A DNA stretch of 61,880 nt from Clostridiales bacterium. GTDB taxonomy: Bacteria > Bacillota > Clostridia > Christensenellales > CAG-138. Below are positions 42,257-50,594 of the stretch, one piece after another (position 1 is the stretch's first letter; the number at the start of each line of letters is the position of its first letter). The DNA is taken from NCBI GenBank assembly GCA_004556165.1, contig SFIR01000011.1, positions 1-61,880 of the forward strand. The letters run 5' to 3'. Below the pieces are notes generated by a model. That model ran no database searches and had not been told where the DNA came from. It worked only from the letters and a program-made list of their open reading frames with translations. Both the position numbers and the translations under genes were made by a program.

Positions 42257-43303
42257 ATGAAAACGGCAAAAAAACTCATCTCGATAATTCTTCTCAGCGT
42301 TCTGTGCCTCGGAATACCTATCCTCGGCGCAAGCCTTGCCGAAAGCGGCGAGCAGCAGGCGGTAATAGGAAGCTTCTTCTCCTCCATCAATTCGGGCGAC
42401 TGGGAGAGCTGGGCGAATCTGTTTATCGGGCCCTACCGTGCGGAAAGGCTTGCCTTTGTAAATAACGAGCAGAATAAGCTGAATAATGTCGGCATCCTGA
42501 CCGTGCGGACTGCGCTTCTTACGGAATGCGAACGCATCAAAACCTATATGCCGCAGGGCTACCGCGAGCTGCTGGAGTTCTACGACAGCGGCGATTATGT
42601 CTGCTATCGGGTGAGGGTGGATTTCACCGTTGCCGAAGCGAACGAGTTTTTCGAAAACGGAGAGGCATATAAGGTGATCTGCCTTGCGTATGAGGGCGGG
42701 AGCTGGAGGGTCGGCGCAATGGTAAGCTGTCCCGATTGGCTTCTTTCAAACGGCAAATCGTCCGGCAAGGTATATGAATTGAAGGATGAATCGAGCAGCG
42801 TTATCTCGGTTGAGCTGACCGACAGCGTTTCGGTGAGCTTCGATATGAGCATCAAGGGCGGCTTCCGCGCGCGCAGCGAGAGCGAGGGGGAGGCAAACGC
42901 GGAATACCGTATTTACGATAGTCGCGGCATTGCCGCAGGTACGCTCACCTATGCCTATCCGAATGCCGTGTACAACGGCGGAACCGCATATGGCACCTAT
43001 GAACAGCTCTTTTCGGAGAGCTCCTACCGCAACCTCGTCATGAGCGAATTTCCACAGGAGCAATTCCCGGATATGGACCTGAGCCGAGGCTTTACCGAGA
43101 TCTATACGGGCAGAAATACGGATAACTGCGCGGCGGTGCTGACCTATTCGAAAGCATCGGGCTATAATGCGGAGGAGCATGTTTATATCATCGCCTACGA
43201 GCCCACGAACGGAATTTTCGTCGTCCTCGTGCTCAATAATGCCCGTTTCGGTGCCATAGAAATAATTGATATAGCCGAAAGCCTGCATATTGAGGTGAAA
43301 TAA
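42257..43303 (+). CDS. Exported protein of unknown function
   Basis: A 348-residue protein with a signal peptide (AKKLISIILLSVLCLGIPIL, likely cut near ASLAESG) and an extracytoplasmic domain that starts AVIGSFFSSINSGDWESWAN, a pattern seen in nuclear-transport-factor-2-like folds. It has no catalytic motif that I recognise. The ATG at 42257 is preferred over an earlier TTG-type codon. A terminator follows, so the two genes form one unit. Confidence 0.65.
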   Translation: MKTAKKLISIILLSVLCLGIPILGASLAESGEQQAVIGSFFSSINSGDWESWANLFIGPYRAERLAFVNNEQNKLNNVGILTVRTALLTECERIKTYMPQGYRELLEFYDSGDYVCYRVRVDFTVAEANEFFENGEAYKVICLAYEGGSWRVGAMVSCPDWLLSNGKSSGKVYELKDESSSVISVELTDSVSVSFDMSIKGGFRARSESEGEANAEYRIYDSRGIAAGTLTYAYPNAVYNGGTAYGTYEQLFSESSYRNLVMSEFPQEQFPDMDLSRGFTEIYTGRNTDNCAAVLTYSKASGYNAEEHVYIIAYEPTNGIFVVLVLNNARFGAIEIIDIAESLHIEVK

Positions 43304-43305
43304 AG

Positions 43306-43334
43306 AAAAGCTGCCTTATCTTCCGGCAGCTTTT
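43306..43334 (+). terminator. Terminator after the exported protein, now with a short T-run
   Basis: AAAAGCTGCC pairs with GGCAGCTTTT. Only four T residues follow before GAAAAAAG. The right half, CTTCCGGCAGCTTTT, recurs at 46316-46330 where it runs on to TTATT, so the island seems to have been inserted here. Confidence 0.8.
43320..43334. repeat. 15-bp direct repeat, left copy (possible attL)
   Basis: CTTCCGGCAGCTTTT, identical to the copy at 46316-46330. It marks the left edge of an AT-rich segment of about 3 kb holding the helicase gene. Confidence 0.6.
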
Positions 43335-43419
43335 GAAAAAAGTAAATAGAAAAAATGAAAATCAATGGTTTTTTAGGGGATGGAGCGGCTTTGGTGACGC
43401 AGTTTCTTTTTTACATAAG

Positions 43420-43655
43420 TTAGTCCGGGGGAATGAATCCAATGCCATCATTCTGAACCTCCGGCAGTGCAGAGACCAATTCAGCAAAAGCATAGAAATC
43501 CGCTGCCAGATTCTTTGCCGTGTGAGAAACGATCATAACAGCAGAGCCATGGGTGATAAGGGGAAGGGTTCGCCTTCGCAGTTCGCCCCGCAGAGCGAAC
43601 TTATCGGACCTGTATCTGTATAGATGTGCGCACTTTTCTACAAAGGGAGTTATCT
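43420..43655 (-). pseudogene. Decayed gene fragment
   Basis: A minus-strand frame without stop runs from about 43655 to a TAA at 43420-43422. It reads RYRSDKFALRGELRRRTLPL then ITHGSAVMIVSHTAKNLAAD and ends DGIGFIPPD. There is no upstream start; only an internal ATG (43536) with no ribosome binding site. The composition looks like real protein and it overlaps the end of the helicase gene. I do not recognise its parent family. Probably a truncated relic inside the island. Confidence 0.35.
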
Positions 43656-46157
43656 ATCTGTGCGTTGCGTCGTATCCGAACTGATATTTCTTATGAATCG
43701 GCATCCAATGGTTTTATAGTTTGAGCAGCCCAAGAAATCACCATAAGGACCGCTTTTACGCATAAGGCGTCCGCCGCACAAAGGACAAGTATATTGTTCC
43801 TTTAGCATTTCCTTTCCACAAATCGCATCAATCTCTTTCACAAAAACCGATTCATTTCCTTTGAGTGTGACAAGCCACACTTTTTTCTTCGCTCTTGTAA
43901 TCGCAACATAGAACAGGCGGCGTTCCTCTGCAAAAGGATAGTTATCGTAGTTATCAAGGAGAAGCTGCAAAATAGGGGCATCGGCAATCTGGCTCGGAAA
44001 GCCCATGCCGTATGCCTTATTGTTCAGCAGAAAAACATAGTCAGCTTGCAATCCCTTTGAGCTATGTATCGTCATAAAGGAAATTTGCAGATCGGGGCGT
44101 CTGGCGAAAGTCACTTTTGTTCGCCCAAGTGCAGCATTGCGTTGATAAGAAAGCTGGTCATCACAATCCAAAAGCTTAATGTCGAATCGGTATCTTCCAA
44201 GGAATAGCACAGAGCTTCCCTTTGGCAGCTCTTTCAGCCTTTCGGCAAGGAACTCAACAGAATAGGCCTCCGTATTTCCTGTGATTTTTTCCATAGAAAA
44301 GCCTTGGTCCGCAAGGGCGCTACTTAGCTGCTTCCGCTTTTGTTTCGGATTTTTCATGATGAAGTTGCTGCTCACAGAAATCAAGCTCTGAGGAAAACGA
44401 TATGTTGTTTCAATACGGCTGATTTCCGAAGCTCCCCAGTACTTCTCAAAATTGAGAATAAACCCAATATCACTGCCACTAAACCGATATATACTTTGCC
44501 AATCATCACCCACACAGAATAAACGGTAATCCTTTTGTTGACGCATTGCATTAAGAAGCCGATAGCGGGCCTGTGAAATATCCTGATATTCGTCAACAAT
44601 AACATAACTATATGAATGGGAAAACCGTCCAAGACGGACATATTCGGAAGCCATATTGATCATATCATTAAAATCAATCTCACTGCGAGAGCGGAGCATG
44701 GCTTGGTAATCATTATAAATCGGCTCAATTAGATCAACCACGACGTCAACACTTGTCAAGTTCCCAGAATTTCGGTTTTTACTGCGAACATCGTCCAGTG
44801 TGCAATTATTGCTTTTTGCCAAGGTGATGACCGCCCCAAACAATTCTGCAACTCGGTCAAGCTTTTGATTCTCAGTGCCTCCGATTTCAGCCCACAGGTC
44901 TTTGGGGGACATTGGCGAAAACACTACGCCGGCTTTTTTAAGGCGTTCCTCTAATCTGGGTAAAAGCTGTTCTTCGAGTTTTTCATACGCATAAACCTCG
45001 ATCATGCGTGTTCCGTTTTGGCGGTGCAGTTCACGCTTCCACTTCATTCCCTCCTGATAAGCTTGCGTTGCAGACATTCCGTTTTTTCCGCTGAAATAGG
45101 AAGGAACTTCTCCTTGACAATTGATACCGAAATATTCTATATATAGGTCGAAGTTGGGAAGGTAAAAATCCGGTCGATATTGTCCGAACTTAGATGTCCT
45201 TGTATCAATCGGGTATTTCTGCTCATACTCATAGAGAATTCCGTTTTGCGTCAGAAAATTTGCAATATCCAATTCACCGTAACTTTTTACCTTTTCCTTT
45301 TTGAGCGTGATTGGTGGATTGTATTTCAGATAATCGCGGTACTCTTCTTCTGTTTGAAAATCAAATTCCGACTTTTGCTCCTTGCTATTATACGTTAGAT
45401 AAATACACAGCTTTCTCAAATAAGCGGTATCTTGCATCAGTGTGTTCAACTGCTTTCGGACAAACTGCCGGATGTCAACGGAATGAATATTTGGCTTTTT
45501 CCCCTGCACAGATGTGATAATAGCAAGTCCGAGTTTATGAAAAGTCTGCGCGGTGATCGGCTTGCCAATTTCTCTATTCAACCGTTCGCTCATTTCAGCG
45601 GCAGATGCATTTGTAAAGGATAGAACCAGAATGTCATCAGGCGTACAGATTTTCTTTTTAAGCAAGTATTTGACATAACCAACAATGGTAGTGGTCTTTC
45701 CGGTTCCGGCACCTGCAAGTACAAGGTGGTTGCGGACCTCCTTTGTTATACACCGCATTTGCTGTTCGTCAAGCACCTTCCCTTCAACAGGGAGAATCAG
45801 CCTTGCAGCATCGACTGCCTTTTGCTTTGCTAACCGATCATTGTATGCGTGCAGTTTGGAAGGGAGATGCTCATAGGTTCCAATAAACTGTGGAGCCAAG
45901 CTACGGATTTTTCGTCCTGATAAGCCAATGGAGAATAATACGCCGCTTGTTTTTTTCTTTGCGGAACAGTATTCCGAATACCATTTTTTCTGAAAGCTTT
46001 TAGCAACGCAGGGATCAAGGAAACTCTGCTGTGAGCGCCACAAGGTTTGTTCTTCTTGTAGAGCATCTTTCATCCTCAAAAGGAGTGCATCGTCATCTAA
46101 ATCCTTTGGACGAACTGCGTCTTCAATGCTCGAAAGCAGTTTGCTCCAAAATCCCAT
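43650..46157 (-). CDS. UvrD/Rep-type helicase with embedded nuclease-like domain and C-terminal zinc finger
   Basis: An 835-residue SF1 helicase. Walker A is AGAGTGKTTT (148-157); Walker B is VDEYQDISQARY; later motifs include GDDWQSIYRFSG, TYRFPQSL, TIHSSKGLQADYVFLL and YVAITRAKKKVWLV. Between the ATPase halves sits a piece (about 290-350) with Glu295, Asp330 (YRPDFYLP) and Glu341 (IEYFG), like a PD-(D/E)XK-type nuclease fold. The C terminus has CPLCGGRLMRKSGPYGDFLG, a topoisomerase-type zinc finger. GGAGGTATTTTC precedes the start at 46157. Its AT-rich composition and flanking direct repeats suggest horizontal transfer. Confidence 0.85.
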   Translation of the reverse strand: MGFWSKLLSSIEDAVRPKDLDDDALLLRMKDALQEEQTLWRSQQSFLDPCVAKSFQKKWYSEYCSAKKKTSGVLFSIGLSGRKIRSLAPQFIGTYEHLPSKLHAYNDRLAKQKAVDAARLILPVEGKVLDEQQMRCITKEVRNHLVLAGAGTGKTTTIVGYVKYLLKKKICTPDDILVLSFTNASAAEMSERLNREIGKPITAQTFHKLGLAIITSVQGKKPNIHSVDIRQFVRKQLNTLMQDTAYLRKLCIYLTYNSKEQKSEFDFQTEEEYRDYLKYNPPITLKKEKVKSYGELDIANFLTQNGILYEYEQKYPIDTRTSKFGQYRPDFYLPNFDLYIEYFGINCQGEVPSYFSGKNGMSATQAYQEGMKWKRELHRQNGTRMIEVYAYEKLEEQLLPRLEERLKKAGVVFSPMSPKDLWAEIGGTENQKLDRVAELFGAVITLAKSNNCTLDDVRSKNRNSGNLTSVDVVVDLIEPIYNDYQAMLRSRSEIDFNDMINMASEYVRLGRFSHSYSYVIVDEYQDISQARYRLLNAMRQQKDYRLFCVGDDWQSIYRFSGSDIGFILNFEKYWGASEISRIETTYRFPQSLISVSSNFIMKNPKQKRKQLSSALADQGFSMEKITGNTEAYSVEFLAERLKELPKGSSVLFLGRYRFDIKLLDCDDQLSYQRNAALGRTKVTFARRPDLQISFMTIHSSKGLQADYVFLLNNKAYGMGFPSQIADAPILQLLLDNYDNYPFAEERRLFYVAITRAKKKVWLVTLKGNESVFVKEIDAICGKEMLKEQYTCPLCGGRLMRKSGPYGDFLGCSNYKTIGCRFIRNISSDTTQRTDR

Positions 46158-46444
46158 GAAAATACCTCCATAAAGTCGTATTACAATAATTGTACCACAC
46201 AAAAATGAATATTTCCACACATTATGATCTATGTGAACTAACATACCCTATTGAAGTGCTGCCTGTTATTACACTTCAACACTGGTATTTTACTGATTTA
46301 CGGACACTTTCCATACTTCCGGCAGCTTTTTTATTATCCGCAAAATCAAATGAAGAAAGCCGCTTCCTGCTGAAGCGCATATTGCCGAAATATTCGGCTT
46401 TCGCTTTCAGCTCCCTCACGAAGGAGCCGGCACGGGAAAAATAA
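46158..46444. other. Gene-poor stretch with right island boundary
   Basis: This 287-bp gap holds the helicase leader, the right copy of the 15-bp direct repeat and, after it, an AAAGCCG/CGGCTTT dyad (about 46356-46406). On the minus strand near 46190 there is a TACAAT-like -10 suitable for the helicase. No protein-coding gene is supported. Confidence 0.6.
46316..46330. repeat. 15-bp direct repeat, right copy (possible attR)
   Basis: CTTCCGGCAGCTTTT, identical to 43320-43334, followed by TTATTATCC so that joining both flanks would restore a terminator with at least six T residues. Confidence 0.6.
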
Positions 46445-46478
46445 ATGGGTCCGTACCAATACGCATTGATACGGACCC
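46436..46478 (-). terminator. Terminator of the floA operon
   Basis: GGGTCCGTA (46447-46455) pairs with TACGGACCC (46470-46478), with an inner CAAT/ATTG stem. On the minus strand a T-rich run follows, right after the last gene of the operon. Confidence 0.85.
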
Positions 46479-46501
46479 TTGCTTTTATCCGGAATCGGAT
46501 T

Positions 46502-47074
46502 TTACTGCATTATATCCCGCTCGCTCTTTGGCCGACCGAGCAGCTCGCTCCAGATAACGCCCTGCACGATGGAGGGCTTTTCGGAGAGGAGCGCGGTGAG
46601 CTTTTCTGCGCCCGATACATGGGTTTCCTTGACCTCAGCCTCCTTGAAATGGATGCTGTGATCGGAACCCTTGACGGGTGCGCCCTCGGGAGCAGTCTCC
46701 GGTATTTTGCGCGGCATGGGCTTGCCCTGCTTCCAATCGGTACCCTCATGGTAGCCGTCATGGATGCTGCCGCCGGTGCAGTCGTCGGCAGAATGGCCGA
46801 TTATGGGCTTCTCCTCGCGGACGGTGCGCCTTTCCGGCTGTGCAGGGCTTGCGGCAGATTGTTTATCGAGGCCCGAAGTGCCGAGGCTGTTTGCAGAACT
46901 CTGCTTCTGCCTCACGGCATCAAAAAACTTCTGCGCCTGCTCCTTGATCTCGGCTTCCTCCTCCGGCTTCTCGCCGGTAAAGGACCCGGAGATGGAACCC
47001 TTGCCTTTTTTCTTCGCCGACAAGACTATGACGGAAATAAGGATAAAAAAGATCAGACCTATAAATTCTCCCAC
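46502..47074 (-). CDS. Membrane-anchored protein of the flotillin operon, unknown function
   Basis: A 190-residue protein with one N-terminal membrane helix (about 4-20), a long charged and polar stretch and a C-terminal helical tail (ALLSEKPSIVQGVIWSELLG). It starts at GTG 47074, supported by AGAGGTGATG at a standard spacing. It is the last gene after floA in the operon and may help organise the membrane domain, but this is only by context. No family was recognised. Confidence 0.7.
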   Translation of the reverse strand: MGEFIGLIFFILISVIVLSAKKKGKGSISGSFTGEKPEEEAEIKEQAQKFFDAVRQKQSSANSLGTSGLDKQSAASPAQPERRTVREEKPIIGHSADDCTGGSIHDGYHEGTDWKQGKPMPRKIPETAPEGAPVKGSDHSIHFKEAEVKETHVSGAEKLTALLSEKPSIVQGVIWSELLGRPKSERDIMQ

Positions 47075-47110
47075 GATACATCACCTCTTTTCCAAGTGAC
47101 CGCGAAGAAT

Positions 47111-48154
47111 TTATTCATTCTCGTTGACTGCGGTGGTCTTACCGATGGATTCCCTCATATCGGTATCTGCCTTGAGATTCTGCATGCGATAGTAATCCAT
47201 GATGCCGAGCCTGCCGTTCTTGAAGGCTTCCGCCATTGCACGGGGAACCTCGGCTTCCGCTTCGATAACGCGGGCGCGCATGCCCTGTACCTCCGCCTTG
47301 TTCTCCTGCTCCTGAGCGACTGCCATTGCGCGGCGCTCCTCGGCCTTTGCCTGAGCGATGCGCTTATCGGCTTCCGCCTGGTCAATCTGGAGCTTTGCGC
47401 CGACGTTTACGCCGACATCGACATCGGCAATATCAATGGAGAGGATCTCAAAGGCGGTACCGCTGTCAAGACCCTTGCCGAGCACGGTCTGGGAGATGGA
47501 GTCGGGATTTTCGAGAACGTCCTTATGGCTGTGGGAGGAACCGATGGTGGTAACGATGCCCTCGCCGACACGGGCGATAATGGTCTGCTCGCCTGCGCCG
47601 CCGACAAGGCGGTCGATATTGACGCGAACCGTGACCTTTGCCTTAGCGCGAAGCTCGATACCGTCCTTTGCGATTGCCGCGATAACGGGGGTCTCGATGA
47701 CCTTGGGGCTGACGCTCATCTGAACTGCGTTCAGCACGTCGCGGCCTGCAAGGTCGATGAGGCAGGCTTTTTCAAAGTTGAGGTCGATGCCTGCGCCCTG
47801 GGAAGCGATAAGCGCGTTGACAACACGGTCAACATTACCGCCTGCAAGGTAGTGAGCTTCCATCTTGTCAAGGTTCAGCTTCAGGCCCGCTTTCGTTGCC
47901 TTGATGAGGGGCTCAACGATTCTTGCCGGCTTGACCTTACGGATGCGCATGCCGACGAGCTGGAAAAGCCCGACGCGCACGCCCGATGCACGGGCGGAAA
48001 TAGCAAGCCCGACGGGTACGAAGCTGAAGAAGAAGATAAGGAAGATGACTGCAACGATAATGATTGCGATGATGACACCGCCGGTGAGCCCGTCGGAATA
48101 GAAGTTGAGAGCTCCTCCGAGCTTCGCAAGGGCGGTCACAAGATTAGATAACAT
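47111..48154 (-). CDS. floA: Flotillin-like protein FloA
   Basis: A 347-residue protein with an N-terminal membrane hairpin (GGVIIAIIIVAVIFLIFFFS), a PHB/SPFH-like domain with FQLVGMRIRKVKPARIVEPL and ALIASQGAGIDLNFEKACLI, and an Ala/Glu-rich coiled C-terminal stalk (QAEADKRIAQAKAEERRAMA). This fits the YqfA/FloA family, which forms membrane microdomains and affects envelope stress and protein traffic. CGGAGGATTAAAAA precedes the ATG at 48154. NfeD-type genes precede it, as in Bacillus subtilis. Confidence 0.95.
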   Translation of the reverse strand: MLSNLVTALAKLGGALNFYSDGLTGGVIIAIIIVAVIFLIFFFSFVPVGLAISARASGVRVGLFQLVGMRIRKVKPARIVEPLIKATKAGLKLNLDKMEAHYLAGGNVDRVVNALIASQGAGIDLNFEKACLIDLAGRDVLNAVQMSVSPKVIETPVIAAIAKDGIELRAKAKVTVRVNIDRLVGGAGEQTIIARVGEGIVTTIGSSHSHKDVLENPDSISQTVLGKGLDSGTAFEILSIDIADVDVGVNVGAKLQIDQAEADKRIAQAKAEERRAMAVAQEQENKAEVQGMRARVIEAEAEVPRAMAEAFKNGRLGIMDYYRMQNLKADTDMRESIGKTTAVNENE

Positions 48155-48171
48155 GTTTTTTAATCCTCCGT

Positions 48172-48414
48172 TTATTTTATTGATCTGAAAATAACAGCGC
48201 AGAGATAGTAAAGCCCGATGAGAACGGGTATTGCGATGAGAAGGAAGAGCCAATCCTTTTTTCGCTTTGAGCGGATTTCTTCCTCCGTCATATCCTTGGA
48301 ATAGGCCTTATCCGCCTGAGCGGCGATGTCGCTCGTATCATAGAAGCTGAGCCCGAAGCCCTTTTTATCCTTTTTTTTGCCCTCACGGGCAGGCTTCTCG
48401 GTATTTTCGCCCAT
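48172..48414 (-). CDS. Small membrane protein between nfeD and floA
   Basis: An 80-residue protein: a very basic N-terminal half (EKPAREGKKKDKKGFGLSFY) and one C-terminal membrane helix (WLFLLIAIPVLIGLYYLCAV). It lies between two genes whose products work together, with a 1-bp gap to the former and 17 bp to the latter. Nothing is known of its role; partnership with the flotillin is an inference. Confidence 0.7.
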   Translation of the reverse strand: MGENTEKPAREGKKKDKKGFGLSFYDTSDIAAQADKAYSKDMTEEEIRSKRKKDWLFLLIAIPVLIGLYYLCAVIFRSIK

Positions 48415-48415
48415 A

Positions 48416-48958
48416 TCAGCCCTTCTTTACGAGGATACGAATGCCCTCGACCGAGGAAACGACGACCTTATCGCCCTTAACGATGAATTCACCGTCCGCA
48501 ACGACATCGAGCTTTTTCCCTTCAAGCTCGATAGTTCCGGAGGGACGCAGCGCCGTCAGGGCAATGCCCTCACGCCCGATGAGCGCGGCCTTTTCGTCGC
48601 TTTCGGCCTGTGAATGAGTGATCTCCTCGCTTAGAATCAGCTTGGAAGCCTTTTTTCGCTTGCCGAAGATGAATTTGAAGATGATAATAGCCGCAATCAG
48701 CAGAATGACGGCAACAATGGCGAATGAAAACGCAGCCTGCGCGAATGTCGAGGAACCTACGATAAGCCCTGCGACGGTCGCAATAAACCCGAGCACGCCT
48801 GCAATGCCGATGCCGGGGATGAGCATTTCGCAGACTATGAGGATAATGCCCGCTGCGAGCAGGATGATACCGCCGACGTTCAGCGCTTCAGCCCATTCCG
48901 CAAGGAAGCTGCCGTTTGCGATAAGCCGAGCCGCAAAAGTGAACAACATCTGTACCAC
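48416..48958 (-). CDS. NfeD-family membrane protein
   Basis: A 180-residue protein with four membrane segments (including GGIILLAAGIILIVCEMLIP) and a C-terminal OB-fold (LIGREGIALTALRPSGTIEL then GKKLDVVADGEFIVKGDKVV), the standard plan of the short NfeD family. NfeD and SPFH proteins are almost always paired and thought to act together in the membrane. I report GTG 48958; an in-frame ATG at 48949 is possible. It is the first gene of the floA operon. Confidence 0.9.
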   Translation of the reverse strand: MVQMLFTFAARLIANGSFLAEWAEALNVGGIILLAAGIILIVCEMLIPGIGIAGVLGFIATVAGLIVGSSTFAQAAFSFAIVAVILLIAAIIIFKFIFGKRKKASKLILSEEITHSQAESDEKAALIGREGIALTALRPSGTIELEGKKLDVVADGEFIVKGDKVVVSSVEGIRILVKKG

Positions 48959-49122
48959 CGATCCTTTCTTTTTAATTATTATGTGCGGGAATGCCCGAAA
49001 ACAGCGAAAAATATTATTATTTCCCGGGTAATATTTTAGGGAATATCCCTAAAAATATTATATGTGGAATAGTTACCGCTGTCAATAGGTATTAAAGGTA
49101 AGCAAAATGAATACATTGTGGC

Positions 49123-50190
49123 ATGAAAAAGCGTTTGATAATCATAATTGCAGCTTTAGGACTTGCCGTACTGCTTCTCGCGCATAATTTTCCGAAGGGG
49201 AAAGGGAAGGTTTATTCCGTGACGCAGCTTGATCTGATACCGAATATTGCCAACGGGCTGAACCTGATACCGCTGACGGAAACGGATATGAATATGCTCG
49301 ACCTTGCCGTAAGGATTGAGGAGGAGCATCTTGAGAAAAGCGGACAGATAATCACCGTTTATGACAGCGAGCGAGGAGTGATGGAGCTTGAAATCGAGGA
49401 TTACCTTGTGCATGTCGTAGCGGGGGAGATGCCTGCGAGCTTTGAGGAGGAAGCGTTGAAAGCGCAGGCGGTCGCCGCGCGCACCTTCACCGAAAAGAGG
49501 ATTACGGGCAGCAGCAAATGCAAATCGGGCTGCGATGTCTGCACCAATCCCGGCTGCTGCCAGGCCTTTGCGTTTACGACGAGCCTTGAGCGCGCATGGG
49601 GCGAGAACTTCGAAAAATACTATGAAAAAATCGTGACGGCGGTCAGCAGTACGCGCGGAGAGGTCATCGTGAACGATGGGAAACTGATAGCCGCGCTGTA
49701 CCATTCATCCTCGGGCGGAATGACGGAGAACAGCGAGGAGGTCTTTGCCGTTGCCCTTCCGTACCTTGTTTCTGTCGTGAGCGAGGGGGAGGAGAAGCAG
49801 GGCGGCTATTCCTCCGAAAGGCTGATTCCGAATGACGTCTTTATAGATACCGTGAATTCAGCCTACCCCGAAGCGGAGTTAGCGGACCCCGCAGCGGATA
49901 TTGACATCTGGGGAAGGACGGAGAGCGGCAGGGTGAAGCTCGTGCAGATTGGCAAAACCGTCATCTCTTCGCAGCAGTTCCGAGCCCTGTTCAGCCTTCA
50001 CAGCACGAATTTCACTTTTGAATTTACCGAAAACGCGGTGAAGATAACCTGCCTCGGCTACGGTCACGGCGTGGGCATGAGCCAGTGCGGCGCAAATGCC
50101 ATGGCGAAGCGCGGCTGCACATACCGAGAGATTCTCATGCATTACTATACCGGCGTCGATATTGCCTCATGGGAGGAGATTAAGGCGTAA
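49123..50190 (+). CDS. spoIID: Stage II sporulation protein D
   Basis: A 355-residue protein with an N-terminal anchor, LEIEDYLVHVVAGEMPASFEE (about 87-107, with the conserved catalytic Glu), LKAQAVAARTFTEK, GEVIVNDGKLIAALYHSSSG and GYGHGVGMSQCGANAMAKRG. SpoIID is a lytic transglycosylase that cuts peptidoglycan denuded of peptides during engulfment, jointly with SpoIIP and SpoIIM. Its presence shows that the organism sporulates or descends from a spore-former. Confidence 0.93.
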   Translation: MKKRLIIIIAALGLAVLLLAHNFPKGKGKVYSVTQLDLIPNIANGLNLIPLTETDMNMLDLAVRIEEEHLEKSGQIITVYDSERGVMELEIEDYLVHVVAGEMPASFEEEALKAQAVAARTFTEKRITGSSKCKSGCDVCTNPGCCQAFAFTTSLERAWGENFEKYYEKIVTAVSSTRGEVIVNDGKLIAALYHSSSGGMTENSEEVFAVALPYLVSVVSEGEEKQGGYSSERLIPNDVFIDTVNSAYPEAELADPAADIDIWGRTESGRVKLVQIGKTVISSQQFRALFSLHSTNFTFEFTENAVKITCLGYGHGVGMSQCGANAMAKRGCTYREILMHYYTGVDIASWEEIKA

Positions 50191-50349
50191 AAATGGGGTG
50201 AAACAGAATTTAACTCCAAAATACGCATTAACGGAGAACACCCATTAACCCCGCAAAGCGGAATTTGCCTGTTTTTCCTCAAATTTCCAATAATATTGTG
50301 CTCTGTTCGGGCAAAACTAAGGATAAAACCAATGAAGGGAGCAATGAAA

Positions 50350-50526
50350 ATGAGCAAGAGTCAAATGGGTTGCCAGACCATCGGCTGCCGCGTACTCAGC
50401 TGCCGCCACAATGAGGACGGCGCGTACTGCGCACTCAGCCGTGTCGAAATCGAGCCCTGCTGCAGCGGGAAGAACACAGGAAAACCCGAGGACGAGAGTC
50501 TCTGCGGCAATTACAGGCAGAAGTAA
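50350..50526 (+). CDS. DUF1540 domain protein
   Basis: A 58-residue Cys-rich protein (SQMGCQTIGCRVLSCRHNED, then CALSRVEIEPCC) with the DUF1540 pattern of paired cysteines, probably zinc-binding. Its role is unknown; the family is common in spore-forming Clostridia. The ATG at 50350 lies 8 bp after AGGGAG. A terminator lies about 25 bp after the stop. Confidence 0.85.
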   Translation: MSKSQMGCQTIGCRVLSCRHNEDGAYCALSRVEIEPCCSGKNTGKPEDESLCGNYRQK

Positions 50527-50551
50527 TCTGAGAAACGGTTTTCTCCTATGA

Positions 50552-50584
50552 AAAAGCACCGTGCGGCGTCCGCGCGGTGCTTTT
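50552..50584. terminator. Bidirectional terminator between DUF1540 gene and ctp
   Basis: AAAAGCACCG and CGGTGCTTTT form the outer stem, with GCGG/CCGC inside. The A-run and T-run on the two sides allow termination in both directions, as needed by convergent genes. Confidence 0.85.
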
Positions 50585-50594
50585 CCCGTATCCT

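Noticed and set aside
46445..48151. A 568-residue open frame on the plus strand
   Set aside because: It is antisense to floA and its downstream gene, whose products have clear family motifs and ribosome binding sites. GC-rich codons leave long open antisense frames.
49040..49110. A sigma-E-type promoter before spoIID
   Set aside because: GAATA and a following TATT-like box are visible, but the spacing and -10 match are too poor to call.
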